Assembly: GCA_030077755.1 (NCBI GenBank)
Contig: JAQJZZ010000007.1
Span: 186,001-250,000 of the forward strand
Direction: 5' to 3'
DNA: 64,000 nt
DNA from: Filosporella fistucella
Taxonomy: Eukaryota > Ascomycota > Leotiomycetes > Helotiales
The position numbers and the translations under genes are program-made. The notes under the pieces were generated by a model. The model did no database searches. It was not told the origin of the DNA and saw only the letters and a list, made by a program, of their open reading frames with translations. Shown here piece after piece: positions 23,593 through 33,972 of this stretch; position 1 is the first letter of the stretch; each line of letters begins with the position of its first letter.

Positions 23593-24019
23593 GGTCGATT
23601 GAATGGAAAGTTTTTGAATTTCGATTGAGTTAATTAAATGAAATTGAGAATTATTTATGCATGGCAAAATTTTTTATTTTGCTTATGAAAAATTGATTCT
23701 AGCATGCCTAATGGGTATTTTATCAATGGTGGGGTAAATGATCAAATGAAGCTGCGGGCGGTGTTCTTTCTGCTTCTGATATACCCGGTATTATTGATCA
23801 AAATGCTGCAGGTGGTTGAGGGAACGTATCGTTTAGAAGTGATACCATATGTGTTAGCGAGACTTGAATCGAGGAAGTCCTATCTCGCGTATCTAAAAGC
23901 TGTCTACCTATCTGCATAGCTATAACCTAGCCTAGCTATACACAGCAAAATAAAACATCTTCCCCTTGCCGGCAGCCATTTTCGTCAAAAGATGTAGTTC
24001 AGACCTTTTGGCACCGCCC
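23593..24019. other. Gene-free stretch between convergent genes
   Basis: This AT-rich 3' flank is shared by the secreted protein gene and the convergent P450 gene. No gene is seen. Confidence 0.5.
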
Positions 24020-25786
24020 CTAAATAACCTTCACCCTCACCCCCTTCGTCCCATCCCTTGGCCGTCCAAGCAAGAACTCCCTCTCAACAGTCACAGATTC
24101 CTCTCCTGTCTCGTACAAATCAAGCTCATTCCTCCTCACCACATTCGCAAGCGTGATATACAGTTCTGCCCATGCTAGATTCATACCCAAGCAATTTCTG
24201 CTCCCTTTGCTGAAAGAGCCTAGATAGTACTTCAAAGGTTTCTGTTTTTCGCCGTCCGATTGAACCGTGGGTATGAGATCTGATGGAGGGTCTGGTAGCC
24301 AGCGCTCAGGGAGGAAAGATCTGGGAGAGTGATAAATGGTTGGGTTGTGGTGAAGAGTATAATTTGAAGTAGATATTGCTATTCCTGGTGGGATAGCGAA
24401 GGTTTTCGAGGATGGAGATGTGTATGTCAAGACCTTATCAGGTGAAACCCTGGGCATGCGACCTGCTGGAGCGCTGAGACGAAGAGCTGAATGTATTAGT
24501 TCGTAACTCTCGATAATGTCACTTGACATGACATCGCCCTCAAGTTGGTGACATACCTTCGTGGAGTACAGCAGTGAGGTAAGGTAGCTTTTCAAGCTCA
24601 CTGAGTGTCGGCGGGTTTTCTGGGTCTGGAAATCCTTCTTCAAGCTCGACCTTCAACTTTTTCAAAATCTCAGGGTTGTTGAGGACATGAAATAGTGCAA
24701 CTGTCAAGGTCCAGGCAGTCGTCTCGACACCAGCACTCACAACGACAACGGCCTCGTCGAACATACGTTTACGCAAATTGATTGGATCCGGACGCGTTGA
24801 TTCAGACATCTCTTTGAATATCGTCGGATGATCCACATCTTGATGTTTTTGATTCTCTCCACTCAGTTGAGCAGCTGTTTGACGTTCAATGTCCTGCCAG
24901 ATATCAGTGTCGACTCCTTAAGCAGCAACTGTATGGAAGATAACTCACATCCAACCATTCAAAAACAACCTCACTCTGTGGGTCAAGCCATTTCACAAAC
25001 CACCTCGGTAATATTTTGATTTGAAGATCTGGAAGCCAAGAGAAGTAGGTGCCCAAATGCACGCCTCGGAGATAAATCTCAAGGACTTTGTTAAGAGGGG
25101 CGTAGAAATCCGGAATTTCGCATAGGTTATAGTGTTCTGCAAACGAATATTCCATCACAGTATCTGCAGTCAAACAAGCAAATGCATCGCCAAGATTGAG
25201 AGCTTTGTCCTTTCCTTTGTATTCTTGAAAGCGACGACAGAGAATATCAGCACGTTCCTGTATCCATGGGCTGAACTTTCGAATCTGGGACTTCGAGAAA
25301 AAGGGGTTAAGTGTTCCTCGTCGAGTGCGATGAATGTCACTCGGGATTGTGTTGAAGGCAGCCTCTTTTGTGAAGTAAGGATTGGGATGCCAGGAAGCCT
25401 TTTCTCGTGGTTCGGATGCAGAGTATATCGTATCGTAGAATGTTGGATCATCGATGTGAATTTCTCGCGGGGTAATCCTGACAATTGGTCCTAGTCAAAG
25501 CATGAGATATGACCGAACTATTGAATTCATGAGGTGTAAATTAACCATATTGTTTATGTAGCTCTTGTACCTTCTTGAACATTTGTCCACCACAGATGAC
25601 TTGAAAGTAAAAGTCGTACCATAACGTCGCCGCTGCCAATTTTGGTCCTGGAATGTGGGAGATGGGAGAAAGAAAGATGCGGTAGAACACAAGACTAAAA
25701 CTGTACAAGACGAATGTAGCGACGATCCAAGCCACCACCTCAAGGGCGGTAATATCGAGACCATGCGTATAACCTGAGAGTGTCAT
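24020..25786 (-). CDS. Cytochrome P450, CYP58-like (trichodiene-oxygenase-type family)
   Basis: Four exons, 25786-25546, 25490-24949, 24893-24557 and 24486-24020, with introns of 55, 55 and 70 bp encode 528 residues. Features in order: N-terminal membrane span (VVAWIVATFVLYSFSLVFY), hinge HIPGPKLA, KYG-type HKQYGPIVRI, PSDIHRTRRGTLNPFFS, I-helix SAGVETTAWT, ExxR in HEALRLSAP, and haem loop FSKGSRNCLG with Cys near 472. The C-terminal LLGRPRD..GVRVKV is typical of fungal P450s annotated as trichodiene oxygenase-like. Such annotation is generic, and no terpene cyclase lies nearby, so no product is implied. An in-frame codon upstream is TTG, so the ATG at 25786 is used. It is probably ER-bound. 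Confidence 0.88.
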
Positions 25787-26297
25787 CTTGGCAGGTTTCA
25801 AGAATTGAATATCCAAGTAAAAAGATTTAGAAGTAAGTCCGCGTTACCTCTCTCACGATGTTATATGTCTTTCCTCCCAACATATTTCCAGGTCCGGCTG
25901 ACATACTTTACGTATAGCCGACTGAAGGTGAACCATTTGTTCAGTCGCATAAGTCACTAATCATTTATCCCAGGTGAGATTACATCCAGGAAATCCGCTT
26001 TCAACCACGGGAAGTACCATAGTGCCAATCACTTATCTAAGCCCTAAAAAATAGTTTCAATTTGGCTAGGGCCAGGAGAGCAGGGTTAGTTATACGAGGG
26101 TACGAATTCATGACGAGAGTGCCTTATAACCAAGCTGAAGCCGAATTGTCAGACTATATTTGACAGAAGCGATCAAAGCTTACCTAGGAGAATAGACTTG
26201 AATGATAACATATTTTCACCTACTCCAAGAAGCATCTGAAATTCCAGTAGAATTCATAACATTCTTGCCGTCTCTGTTAACATACAATTAACACTTA
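25787..26297. other. P450 upstream region
   Basis: This AT-rich sequence between the P450 start and the inverted-repeat element contains no gene. Confidence 0.45.
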
Positions 26298-26582
26298 CGA
26301 GCCTACCGACAGAAGTCCATGTTTTTAGTGATGAACATCCACAAAACACCAAGTTAAATTGTAGGCATTATATTTAACTAGGAGTAGTCCACTTATAACG
26401 GTCTATTAGTACTCCCTCCTAATACTCCTGCTTTAAAATCAACTAATTAATTATTGCTATGGAATACGCTGCCTTTATCCGAAGACAAATTGCTCTATTT
26501 CAGCTTCTGTATTCGATTTGCAAGGGCGTCTGTGCAGCAATTGCTTAATCGCTAAAAACACGGACTTCTGTCGGTAGGCTCG
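26298..26582. mobile_element. Short terminal-inverted-repeat element (MITE-like)
   Basis: Two arms of 32 bases, 26298-26329 and 26551-26582, are inverted copies with 30 of 32 matches (outer end CGAGCCTACCGACAGAAGTC). They enclose a 221-bp AT-rich interior, and the unit is 285 bp. Both outer ends abut TTA-containing sequence, compatible with a TA or TTAA insertion preference, but no clean target duplication can be fixed. The interior has no long frame and no transposase motif, so it would be a non-autonomous element. A solitary hairpin-forming repeat is the alternative. Confidence 0.75.
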
Positions 26583-28029
26583 TTAAGCTTAAAAGAACTA
26601 CCTTCTGACAAATCAAGGTATAGAAGAAAATCAATGAAGTAAAAGTATGGCAAGACCAAGAATTGTGGTCAAATTGATTCATATAAATTCCGGGGTATCC
26701 CATTAGTGCCAAGACTCTCAGGGGGGGAGTTTGCAGGGCTCGCGGGGCAGGCTCACTCGCTTACAATAGGGGCTGAGTCCAGTTGATCCCCACAAATCGG
26801 GGTTACTCGACGTGATGAGGGGCGAGTCTGCCAAAATTCCCGAAGAACAAAGCATGGAAACAGCACGGAAAATACTAATAGACAAAACGTCGTGGATGAC
26901 ACTAAGCAATAGGAAACAGAGTCAAGAACCAAAATCTTCATTGATGGCATATGAGATCGAGGTTGCCCTGCTCCAATCCAAGGCCCCTATTGCCCTTTAC
27001 AGAAATTCTGACAGACATATGCGTTAAGCCCTATATAAGTGCACTTGCCCAATTATAGTAGTAAAGTTCATAGTTTCATTTCCAAAGTCATAAGGACACC
27101 CTTCAGACCGAAATTTTGTTAACTACCCATGATCTTGGCTGCTTATACCAAGACTGACCTTTCACAGATACGCGTATGTTCTCAGCGAACACTTAATCAT
27201 GTTTGTTTTCCAATAGAATAAACAACACAATTAAATGGTTGTAAAAATCGTATTTCATCTGTCCTTCCATATTTTCCGTACTGCAGTTAACAGCATACTG
27301 CTGCTTGGAACAGACTGATGCAACTGTACAGAAACGACAGAGGGCCTCGATACGGTGGATTTTGTAACATTTGGCCCGGGTCGCACAAACATCAAATACG
27401 CAAGTATAATTTCCAGCACAGTCTCTGGTTTGGGTTCGACTTATTGTCGAAATAAAATATGAGTCCATCTATACTCTACATTTTAGGAAAGGCTCATATT
27501 GCCAGGCATCTCAGATTGACGCCATAAGGAGACACAGAACACAACCCATCCAAATTACTACCTGTATATCCACCATTTAAGTCCTCTCTCTGATAGTGAG
27601 ATGCGCCCTCTGGAGAATCAGATCGTGCCTCCTCAGAATTCAAGCGCTTTGTGGTGCGAGGACCCCCACGGACGTGAGCTTGCGGCTGAACCAACCTCTA
27701 ACCGCTCACTTCTCAATGACTTCACCATATACACAGGACATAACTCTGCTATCTATTTGCCTGCCTCGATAATATTCAAGTTACAACCATGCTGAATTGC
27801 GAGTCTCTCTCTGAAAAGATTTGACTGCGAGGCTTATATTCAAGCACGGAGAGCCGATCTGCATGGACGGAAAAAGGACAAGTTATTGAAGCACGTAAAG
27901 CTAAGCTTGGAACAAGAAGATCTCAAAGCAGAGCCTAAGACATCGGTCCCGAGGACCATACTAATTCGAGGATCTCTTCTGAGCTTCTTACTGGTCGCTA
28001 GATTCGTTTATCTGCATGCTTTCTTTGGG
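26583..28029. other. Gene-free stretch
   Basis: About 1.4 kb lies between the inverted-repeat element and the HET relic. A G/C-rich patch near 26720-26790 stands out from AT-rich surroundings. No gene is supported. Confidence 0.45.
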
Positions 28030-29086
28030 ACAGGATATGCCACTCCCATCTATTGAACTTACGACTGAGGCCCATGACCTGAACGACGAATTAAAGTGCC
28101 GCGCTCTATCATACACATGGGCTCCGCCCAAGGAATAAAACTACATCACAGTGGACGCTCAACAAGTCGTGAAACGGAGAAATCTATTCGATTTCCTCAG
28201 GACGTTTCCTATCGCAAGTCCCGGGGAATTGATGTGGATAGATCAAATATCCATAAACCAGAAAAATGTACAGGAGCGTAACGTACAAGTGTCTTGGATG
28301 GGCGATATATATCGGCAAGTTTCTCAAGTAGTTGTTTAGCTCGGACTTGACCGTAGCCAGGACAGCAAAGCATCACTTACCATTGCCTCACAAATTGGGC
28401 ATAACAGCCACAAGAAACCCTAATAGACTGTGGGATCCCAGTACTCTTGTCACTTGTTGTTATTTCAGGGCCATGCCGTACCGGGAACGCCTATGGATTA
28501 TTCAAGAAGTCCTGCTTGCGCGGCCACTCGTTGTTCGCTGGGGCGCGGAGAACTTTGAATGGAAGGACGTAGTTGATCTTTTGGAGGCTACGGTACGGTA
28601 TTCCCCCATACATCATCTCGTGAGTCACGCGCTTCGCAGCACGAAGACAGTGGATTCGAAATATGCCTGAAGGTGGCAGCTACATCGCAATGTCAGGACA
28701 TGAGGGACTTATGCTTTGGTATACACAGTCTGCTGGAGGATAAATATCGTATCACAGTAGATTAGGGGAAGACGATTGAAGATGTTCTGGAAGATATAAC
28801 ACTGGTGAAGTTGAAGTATTGTGCTGCCGAGGCAATGGCGGATTGTCTTTCTCAATCAGGATTGGCTATGGGTGTCTATCGTAGAGATGACAACAGATTT
28901 TCGAAGTTGATAATGGTACACTACCATTATCATGGTGGCTGCAAGCACTGGAAGGGGCACAGCCTCGAGTGCGACCTCGTGGATGAAGCACCGATACCTT
29001 CAGAATCAGGTAAATTTTACTGGCGAAGCGGGTGGTCTACTGAGGCGCGGAGAGAGAGGGCACAGTGGGCTATGGGTAGAAATTAG
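28030..29086 (+). pseudogene. HET-domain relic, several stops
   Basis: Pieces of a HET protein are recognisable in order: LKCRALSYTWAPPKE, then a TAA at 28136-28138, ITVDAQQVVKRRNLFDFLR, LMWIDQISINQKNVQER, MGDIYRQVSQVVV and a TAG at 28337-28339. In later frames come YRERLWIIQEVLLARPLVVRWG (28470-28540) and a C-terminal piece, YRITVD followed by a stop, then GKTIEDVLEDI to the end. The order and spacing match the HET family subtype that begins with short LSYxWG and DQISINQ blocks. Multiple stops and frame changes mean no full protein can be made. The 5' end is approximate. Confidence 0.82.
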
Positions 29087-29488
29087 AAAGGGTGGATAAG
29101 AATACTTGTTTTGATCCGTGGGCTTCAGACAGGAACGTTCGCGATAGAGTTCGTGTCAAGACGCAAGGACAGTTACTATCTATTTATTTTATCGTCAACG
29201 AGTATTTTTCAAGCTAGGGCAAACCACCAAGTCCAAAGCGCAACATAACACCTCCTAGTCCTCCTCTTATTTCTTTCTTTCCTCTTTCTTCTCATCTCAC
29301 ACTTGGGAAGACTACTCCTACCTCTCTACTCTTTCCCACTCCGTACTCATCTTCAGCCGCATTTCATGCAAATCTACACTCCACCACCAGTTCCTTCACT
29401 TCACTTATGAAGCTCTTTCCAACTCCTGACCCCAGTCTTCCTTCTGCAATTTGATTCCTCCTAACAGCATTGCCAAATCAATCACCTC
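29087..29488. other. Gene-free stretch
   Basis: This C/T-rich sequence is the shared 3' flank of the HET relic and the small membrane protein gene. Confidence 0.45.
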
Positions 29489-30119
29489 TCAACCAGCGTC
29501 CCCCTCTTTCTCCTCCCCATCCTCATCTTCATCCTCCACCACCTCATCTTTCATAACCCACCACCCCGCTACCGTCCCAATACCAGCCCCAACACCTATT
29601 GTCCACATCCCAACTCTAAGCCACCAGCCCCATCCAATAGCTGTGTGGATGAGATATTTAACCTATGATTTCAAGATTAGCTTTTCTTCTTTAAGTCAGG
29701 TTGCCTAAATAAACTAATCATCCGATACATCAAGAATACTAAATGAAAATTCGGTAAAGTGTCTTTCAATGATTGCGGTACATTCCAAAACTTATAAGGA
29801 GAGGAAGAGATGAATTTCCAAGGACATTTTCACTCCTTTTCGAAGCCCTGAATATGAGACAGAAAGAAGAAATAAGAAAAGAAGAACTCACACCAACACC
29901 CACCCCCTCAGCCTCCCTCTCAAGCCCCGGCGCAACGCAAACCAACAGCGCCGCTCCAACCACTAGAATGCCCATAAGCAAAACCACAGTGAAAATCTGT
30001 ATCGCAGCCAATAAATAAGTGATATTCCTCGTCGTCTGCAGGACCTTGAATCCGTGCGCTACTAGCGGAGAGACTTGTGTGAAAGCTAGGGAGATTTGGT
30101 GGGAGTAGGGGATTCCCAT
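29489..30119 (-). CDS. Small conserved fungal membrane protein
   Basis: Two exons, 30119-29892 and 29662-29489, flank a 229-bp intron (GTGAGT...TCATAG) and give 133 residues. The N-terminus (MGIPYSHQISLAFTQVSPLVAHGF) is followed by two merged hydrophobic stretches (ITYLLAAIQIFTVVLLMGIL and VVGAALLVCVAPGL). A third span comes after the intron (GMWTIGVGAGIGTVAGWWV), then a strongly acidic tail (EDEDEDGEEKEGD). The start resembles a family of uncharacterised proteins that I recall in many filamentous fungi. Function is unknown. The intron is longer than others here, but the frames join in phase and the second exon restores a hydrophobic segment. An extra small exon inside the intron cannot be excluded. 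Confidence 0.66.
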
Positions 30120-31383
30120 TTTGTCTTGTTGTTAAGTTGGATGGGAGTATTGTTGATTATAGTTGATTATTGTTGTGCCAAATCGGGTGCGGAGGAGGAA
30201 AGTTGTCTGGGTGTTTGTTGTGCGTGGATTTTCTAAGGTAGGTATAGGATTCTCGCAATGGAGTGAAAATTTGATATATCCTCTTCCTTATTCCAGCTCA
30301 ATTCGTAGATTAAAATATCCAGATTCCCAGAATAGATAGTAAAAGTTTAGAAGTAAACACCAGATTCTGCCTTCAGTCTCTCGACTCTGTAATCGTGAAT
30401 TCGCTTCCTTAACCACAGTCTACTTGCTAGCAAAAGCCGAAGTAGGTGTATTTTTTACAAATCCGTCCTTTTAGGTCTTGAAACAAGTAAAGCGGAAAAT
30501 TGGTTGGAGATTGAATTGAGCCTTGAATTATCGTTTCATAACAAGAACAAACCTCATACCTTCCATCTCTTCCTTTCAATGAAAAGAGGGGAGTGATTGT
30601 ACAGAGTATGGCTATGAATATGACGTCTCCACCCCTCGCATCCTGTTTCTGAAACAGGGTTGAGATATTCAACCACTCATATATTTTCCCACGCCACCAT
30701 GATCTGACATGTGAATCCTTGTCGACCCCGCATTGTGATCTGAGATGGAAAACGAGAAATGGGGATGGGAAATGTACGAAGGAGGATGGGAGATTTGTAG
30801 GGAGACTGGGATGCTTGCGTCACGGTAATCATGAAATGATATGGTGTCACCAAATCGAAGAATAAAGCCAAATTTGTTTTTGAGTTGTGATAATATTTCA
30901 TAACCCTATCCTAAGTACCTATTCACCCTAATCGACTGAAATGAGATCTATCTCATGCCCTCCCAGCCCAAAGCCAATTCCCAAGACCAATCCAATGAAC
31001 ACACTTCAAAGTCGAAAAAGAAGAAATACATTTCATTCATCCCCGGAGTCAGATGCTCTACCATCTCATCAAAGCCAAATAACCCCGTCGAGATTTCATT
31101 CTGTCTCTTCTGTTTCCCGTCATGCCATAAGCAAATATTAATTTCAACCCCTCTTTCGTGGCTGAGAAATGCATCAATTCGTGAGTTTGATAGGAAAAGA
31201 AGACAGGAATGCAAAAACGTAAATGTGTGAAGAGAGAAAAGTCAAAACGCCGTGCTAATAACACATGTCTTCTGTCTTCATATTTTGCATTCGTTTCGCC
31301 TGACGGCTACAGCTTCCACCAACCAACCAGCCTGCTAGCTGTTGCTCGTCTGTATCCCCTCAGGATATGTGAGCACATATAAT
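30120..31383. other. Gene-free stretch
   Basis: This is the promoter of the small membrane protein and the 3' side of the zinc-finger gene, probably with its 3' untranslated region. Overlapping short frames on both strands are not supported. Confidence 0.45.
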
Positions 31384-33972
31384 TTACTGAGATCGATATC
31401 CATTAAACTGGTCATCGCTCGTCCATTCCATTGCGCTGTGATTCCCAGTCGCAGCTGCTGCGCTCGCTGCGTAGAAATTAAGCAGTTCGGCGGCGGTGAA
31501 ATTATTGATATTGTGTACATTCGGGATCTCCCCAAAGAGGGCAGACGGAGCTGAAGAAGCGACCGTGCCGCCTGTAGAGGAAGGGAAGAGTTGGAAATCG
31601 TTGCCCAGGTTACAATTGCTGGGAACGAAGTCCTCGAAACCTTCGTCTAGTTCGCGGAGAGAAGTGGGAGTGTAGAGCATGGTGTTTCCATGGCCTACTG
31701 GGGAGATGTGTGGGATCGGATCAGCGTTGAATGGCACGCCTGAAGTTTCAAAAGCGTTGTAAGGTTGGTTGAAAATTTCGTGAGAAGGAGTTGGAAGTTG
31801 GACATTGGCGTTATAGAGATCTTCGTTCTCAAAAAGATTGAAGTCTCCGCCGTTTGTGGAGAAGTTTTGGAAGTTGCTGTCGAAATTGGTGTCAAAGTGA
31901 TCTTGACCAGCGAGAGTATTGGTGATGTATGGAGAGTGATCATTGGAGGATGAGGATTGAAGGTCGGAGATAGGAGAGTAATCCAGCTGAATCTGGCCTG
32001 GAGCAAACATGCTCAGATCCGTGGTTGGATTGTATTCTGGGAAATCCAATGAAGGAGTCTCGAACATAACAGAGCCATCAAACTCGGTTCCCATAAACTC
32101 GTCATCATCAGGAGTGGCTACATGGTTTCCATCACTGCTTGGAGTACGGATGTTTGTGGTTTGTGGGGTTTGCAAACCAGTTGTGTTTGTAGAAGCCTTG
32201 TCTCTGTTTTTTCCATTGTTCTTGGATCGAACATAAGTCCAGCCATGAGCCTTCTCCATATGCTGTTTGCAGTTCGACTCACGCTTGGAGCGATATGGGC
32301 AAGGTTTGTAGTGACACTCATACAACGGTGGAGCAGCAGAGTGCTTATCGTTGTGATGTCTATCCATCTCCTTTTCGGTTGGCCAGCCATACTCGTGATA
32401 TTTGCAAGACTCAACTGGGCACTTCCAAGGCCGAGAATGAGTCTTCTCGTGTTTGGTCAAGTCACATGGACGCTTGAACTCCTTGTCACATCCAGGTTCA
32501 CGGCAACGTTTTGGAGCAAGCTCTGCTGCCGAGGCAGATCTCTTTCGACGAGCCATGGAGCGGAGGATGGACTCATCCTCTTCGGCCTCCTCACTCAAAG
32601 ATCGCTTGAATCGCATGGCGTCTTTGCTATCTTCTTCAAGTTCAACTGGCTCACCAGTAGCGATGGAAATGGCTTTTCCGTTCTTCTTTACGCGGACGAG
32701 TTCTGCTGGTCGACCGTTCTTGGTAAGGCCTCCGTGAAGTTTAATCTCGTCAGTTCTGAATCGAGAATTAGCATGTGTTTTGAGGTGTTGAGTATCGTTT
32801 GTGGGTGAGTCACGACGAGGCTGAGCGCCAATATCAACACAAAAGGGAACATACGATTCAGGATCCATATCATCCAACTTCTCGCCCTTCTCCTCCTTTT
32901 CCTTTGCGGCCTGGACCTGTTGGGCGTATTGTTTGATCTGGTCAACGAGATCGACAAAGTATCCGTTAGTATATGGTCGATCGTGTGGACGTGTCTGTTC
33001 GCGGTCGCTGAGAAATTCGACGGTCGCTTGAATACACCGGATTGACGTGAGGCAGAAATCGAGGTACAAGGCGGCAGTCTTGGTCCTCTCCTTCAAACGC
33101 GAATACCAGTGAGCAACTCCCCCAACAACATCATCGTGGGTTTCACTTACGGGTGCCATGAAAATCAGTGTCTTCTCGAGATCACGAAGACATACTATCT
33201 CTTTCCCATGAATTCTTCTGGGACAATCCTTGACGATGGGGTGGAAATCTTTCAAAGACGTCTTTGCCAGAAGCGGCTTCAGGATATGCTCGTGGATACG
33301 GTTGTTCGCACGAGTGCTGAGTCTTGGAAGACTCTCAATTGTTGATGAATGAGCAGCAGCAGACCTAGTTATAGCTGAAGCTGTGACGATTGACTTTGCG
33401 CATTGGTCGTCGGCACTAGTGGGCTGAGTTGATGCGTCTTTCTTACCCGACATGGATGCGATTGAAGAACCCAATCCAGAATCAGAATATCTGGACGGGC
33501 GTCGATTGTGACGGGGTCGTAAGGAGCGTCTGCCAATTGAAGCGGCAGGCTCCTGGTCCATAACACCAGCCATGGTTGGACCGTATGATTTGGTTGTCGG
33601 TGAACCGACGGTGTGATTGAGGAAACCTTGAGGGACAGGATCTGCCTCGTCACGGAATGATTGTCTCGCAGTAGGAGAACGGTCTTCAACAGCCGATAGA
33701 CCTCGATCAATGTTACCAAGAGTTAAGGCGACACGACGTTTGTGAGCATCGACAACATCCTCGAGTGTTGATTGAGAACGACGAGGGAGGGAGGGAACTT
33801 TGAAGTGATGTGGTAGTTCTCGGTCTGGGGTAGTGGGGGTGTGAAAGGTAGCTCCTTTGCGAAGGGACATGTTGGTATTAACAGCAGCGGGGCCTGACGC
33901 AGAGGAGGAGGAAGTAGGAGTCAGAGCAGACGATGTGGTCTTTGTAGTTCGGCGTGGGTTACTGAGAGACAT
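31384..33972 (-). CDS. C2H2 zinc-finger transcription factor
   Basis: The whole span reads open as 862 codons, but two stretches look like introns without stops. They lie at 33150-33091 (60 bp, GTAAGT...GAAG) and 32854-32756 (99 bp, GTATGT...TTCAG). Removing both joins FMAP to ERTK and DPES to TDEIKLHGGLTK, which fits the family as I remember it, and leaves 809 residues. Order: Ser/Thr-rich N-terminus, conserved central block (IHEHILKPLL, EFLSDREQTRPHDRPYTNGYF), basic region, then three C2H2-type fingers near residues 437-523 (C..C..F..L..H..H). The C-terminus is long and acidic/Asn/Ser-rich, probably an activation domain. It is nuclear by inference and its target genes are unknown. A 3.9-kb gene-free region lies upstream. 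Confidence 0.85.
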   Translation of the reverse strand: MSLSNPRRTTKTTSSALTPTSSSSASGPAAVNTNMSLRKGATFHTPTTPDRELPHHFKVPSLPRRSQSTLEDVVDAHKRRVALTLGNIDRGLSAVEDRSPTARQSFRDEADPVPQGFLNHTVGSPTTKSYGPTMAGVMDQEPAASIGRRSLRPRHNRRPSRYSDSGLGSSIASMSGKKDASTQPTSADDQCAKSIVTASAITRSAAAHSSTIESLPRLSTRANNRIHEHILKPLLAKTSLKDFHPIVKDCPRRIHGKEIVCLRDLEKTLIFMAPVSETHDDVVGGVAHWYSRLKERTKTAALYLDFCLTSIRCIQATVEFLSDREQTRPHDRPYTNGYFVDLVDQIKQYAQQVQAAKEKEEKGEKLDDMDPESYVPFCVDIGAQPRRDSPTNDTQHLKTHANSRFRTDEIKLHGGLTKNGRPAELVRVKKNGKAISIATGEPVELEEDSKDAMRFKRSLSEEAEEDESILRSMARRKRSASAAELAPKRCREPGCDKEFKRPCDLTKHEKTHSRPWKCPVESCKYHEYGWPTEKEMDRHHNDKHSAAPPLYECHYKPCPYRSKRESNCKQHMEKAHGWTYVRSKNNGKNRDKASTNTTGLQTPQTTNIRTPSSDGNHVATPDDDEFMGTEFDGSVMFETPSLDFPEYNPTTDLSMFAPGQIQLDYSPISDLQSSSSNDHSPYITNTLAGQDHFDTNFDSNFQNFSTNGGDFNLFENEDLYNANVQLPTPSHEIFNQPYNAFETSGVPFNADPIPHISPVGHGNTMLYTPTSLRELDEGFEDFVPSNCNLGNDFQLFPSSTGGTVASSAPSALFGEIPNVHNINNFTAAELLNFYAASAAAATGNHSAMEWTSDDQFNGYRSQ

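Noticed and set aside
23287..23667. Minus-strand, very Leu/Phe-rich frame like a membrane protein
   Set aside because: It is the reverse complement of Lys/Glu-rich codons of the secreted protein gene, which has a signal exon and splice sites.
1463..25786. Secondary metabolite gene cluster
   Set aside because: P450s and a reductase are present, but there is no synthase, cyclase, pathway regulator or intact transporter, and core genes such as RPE1 and TPA1 lie between them.
32122..32808. Plus-strand frame of 228 codons, hydrophobic
   Set aside because: It is antisense to the zinc-finger gene.
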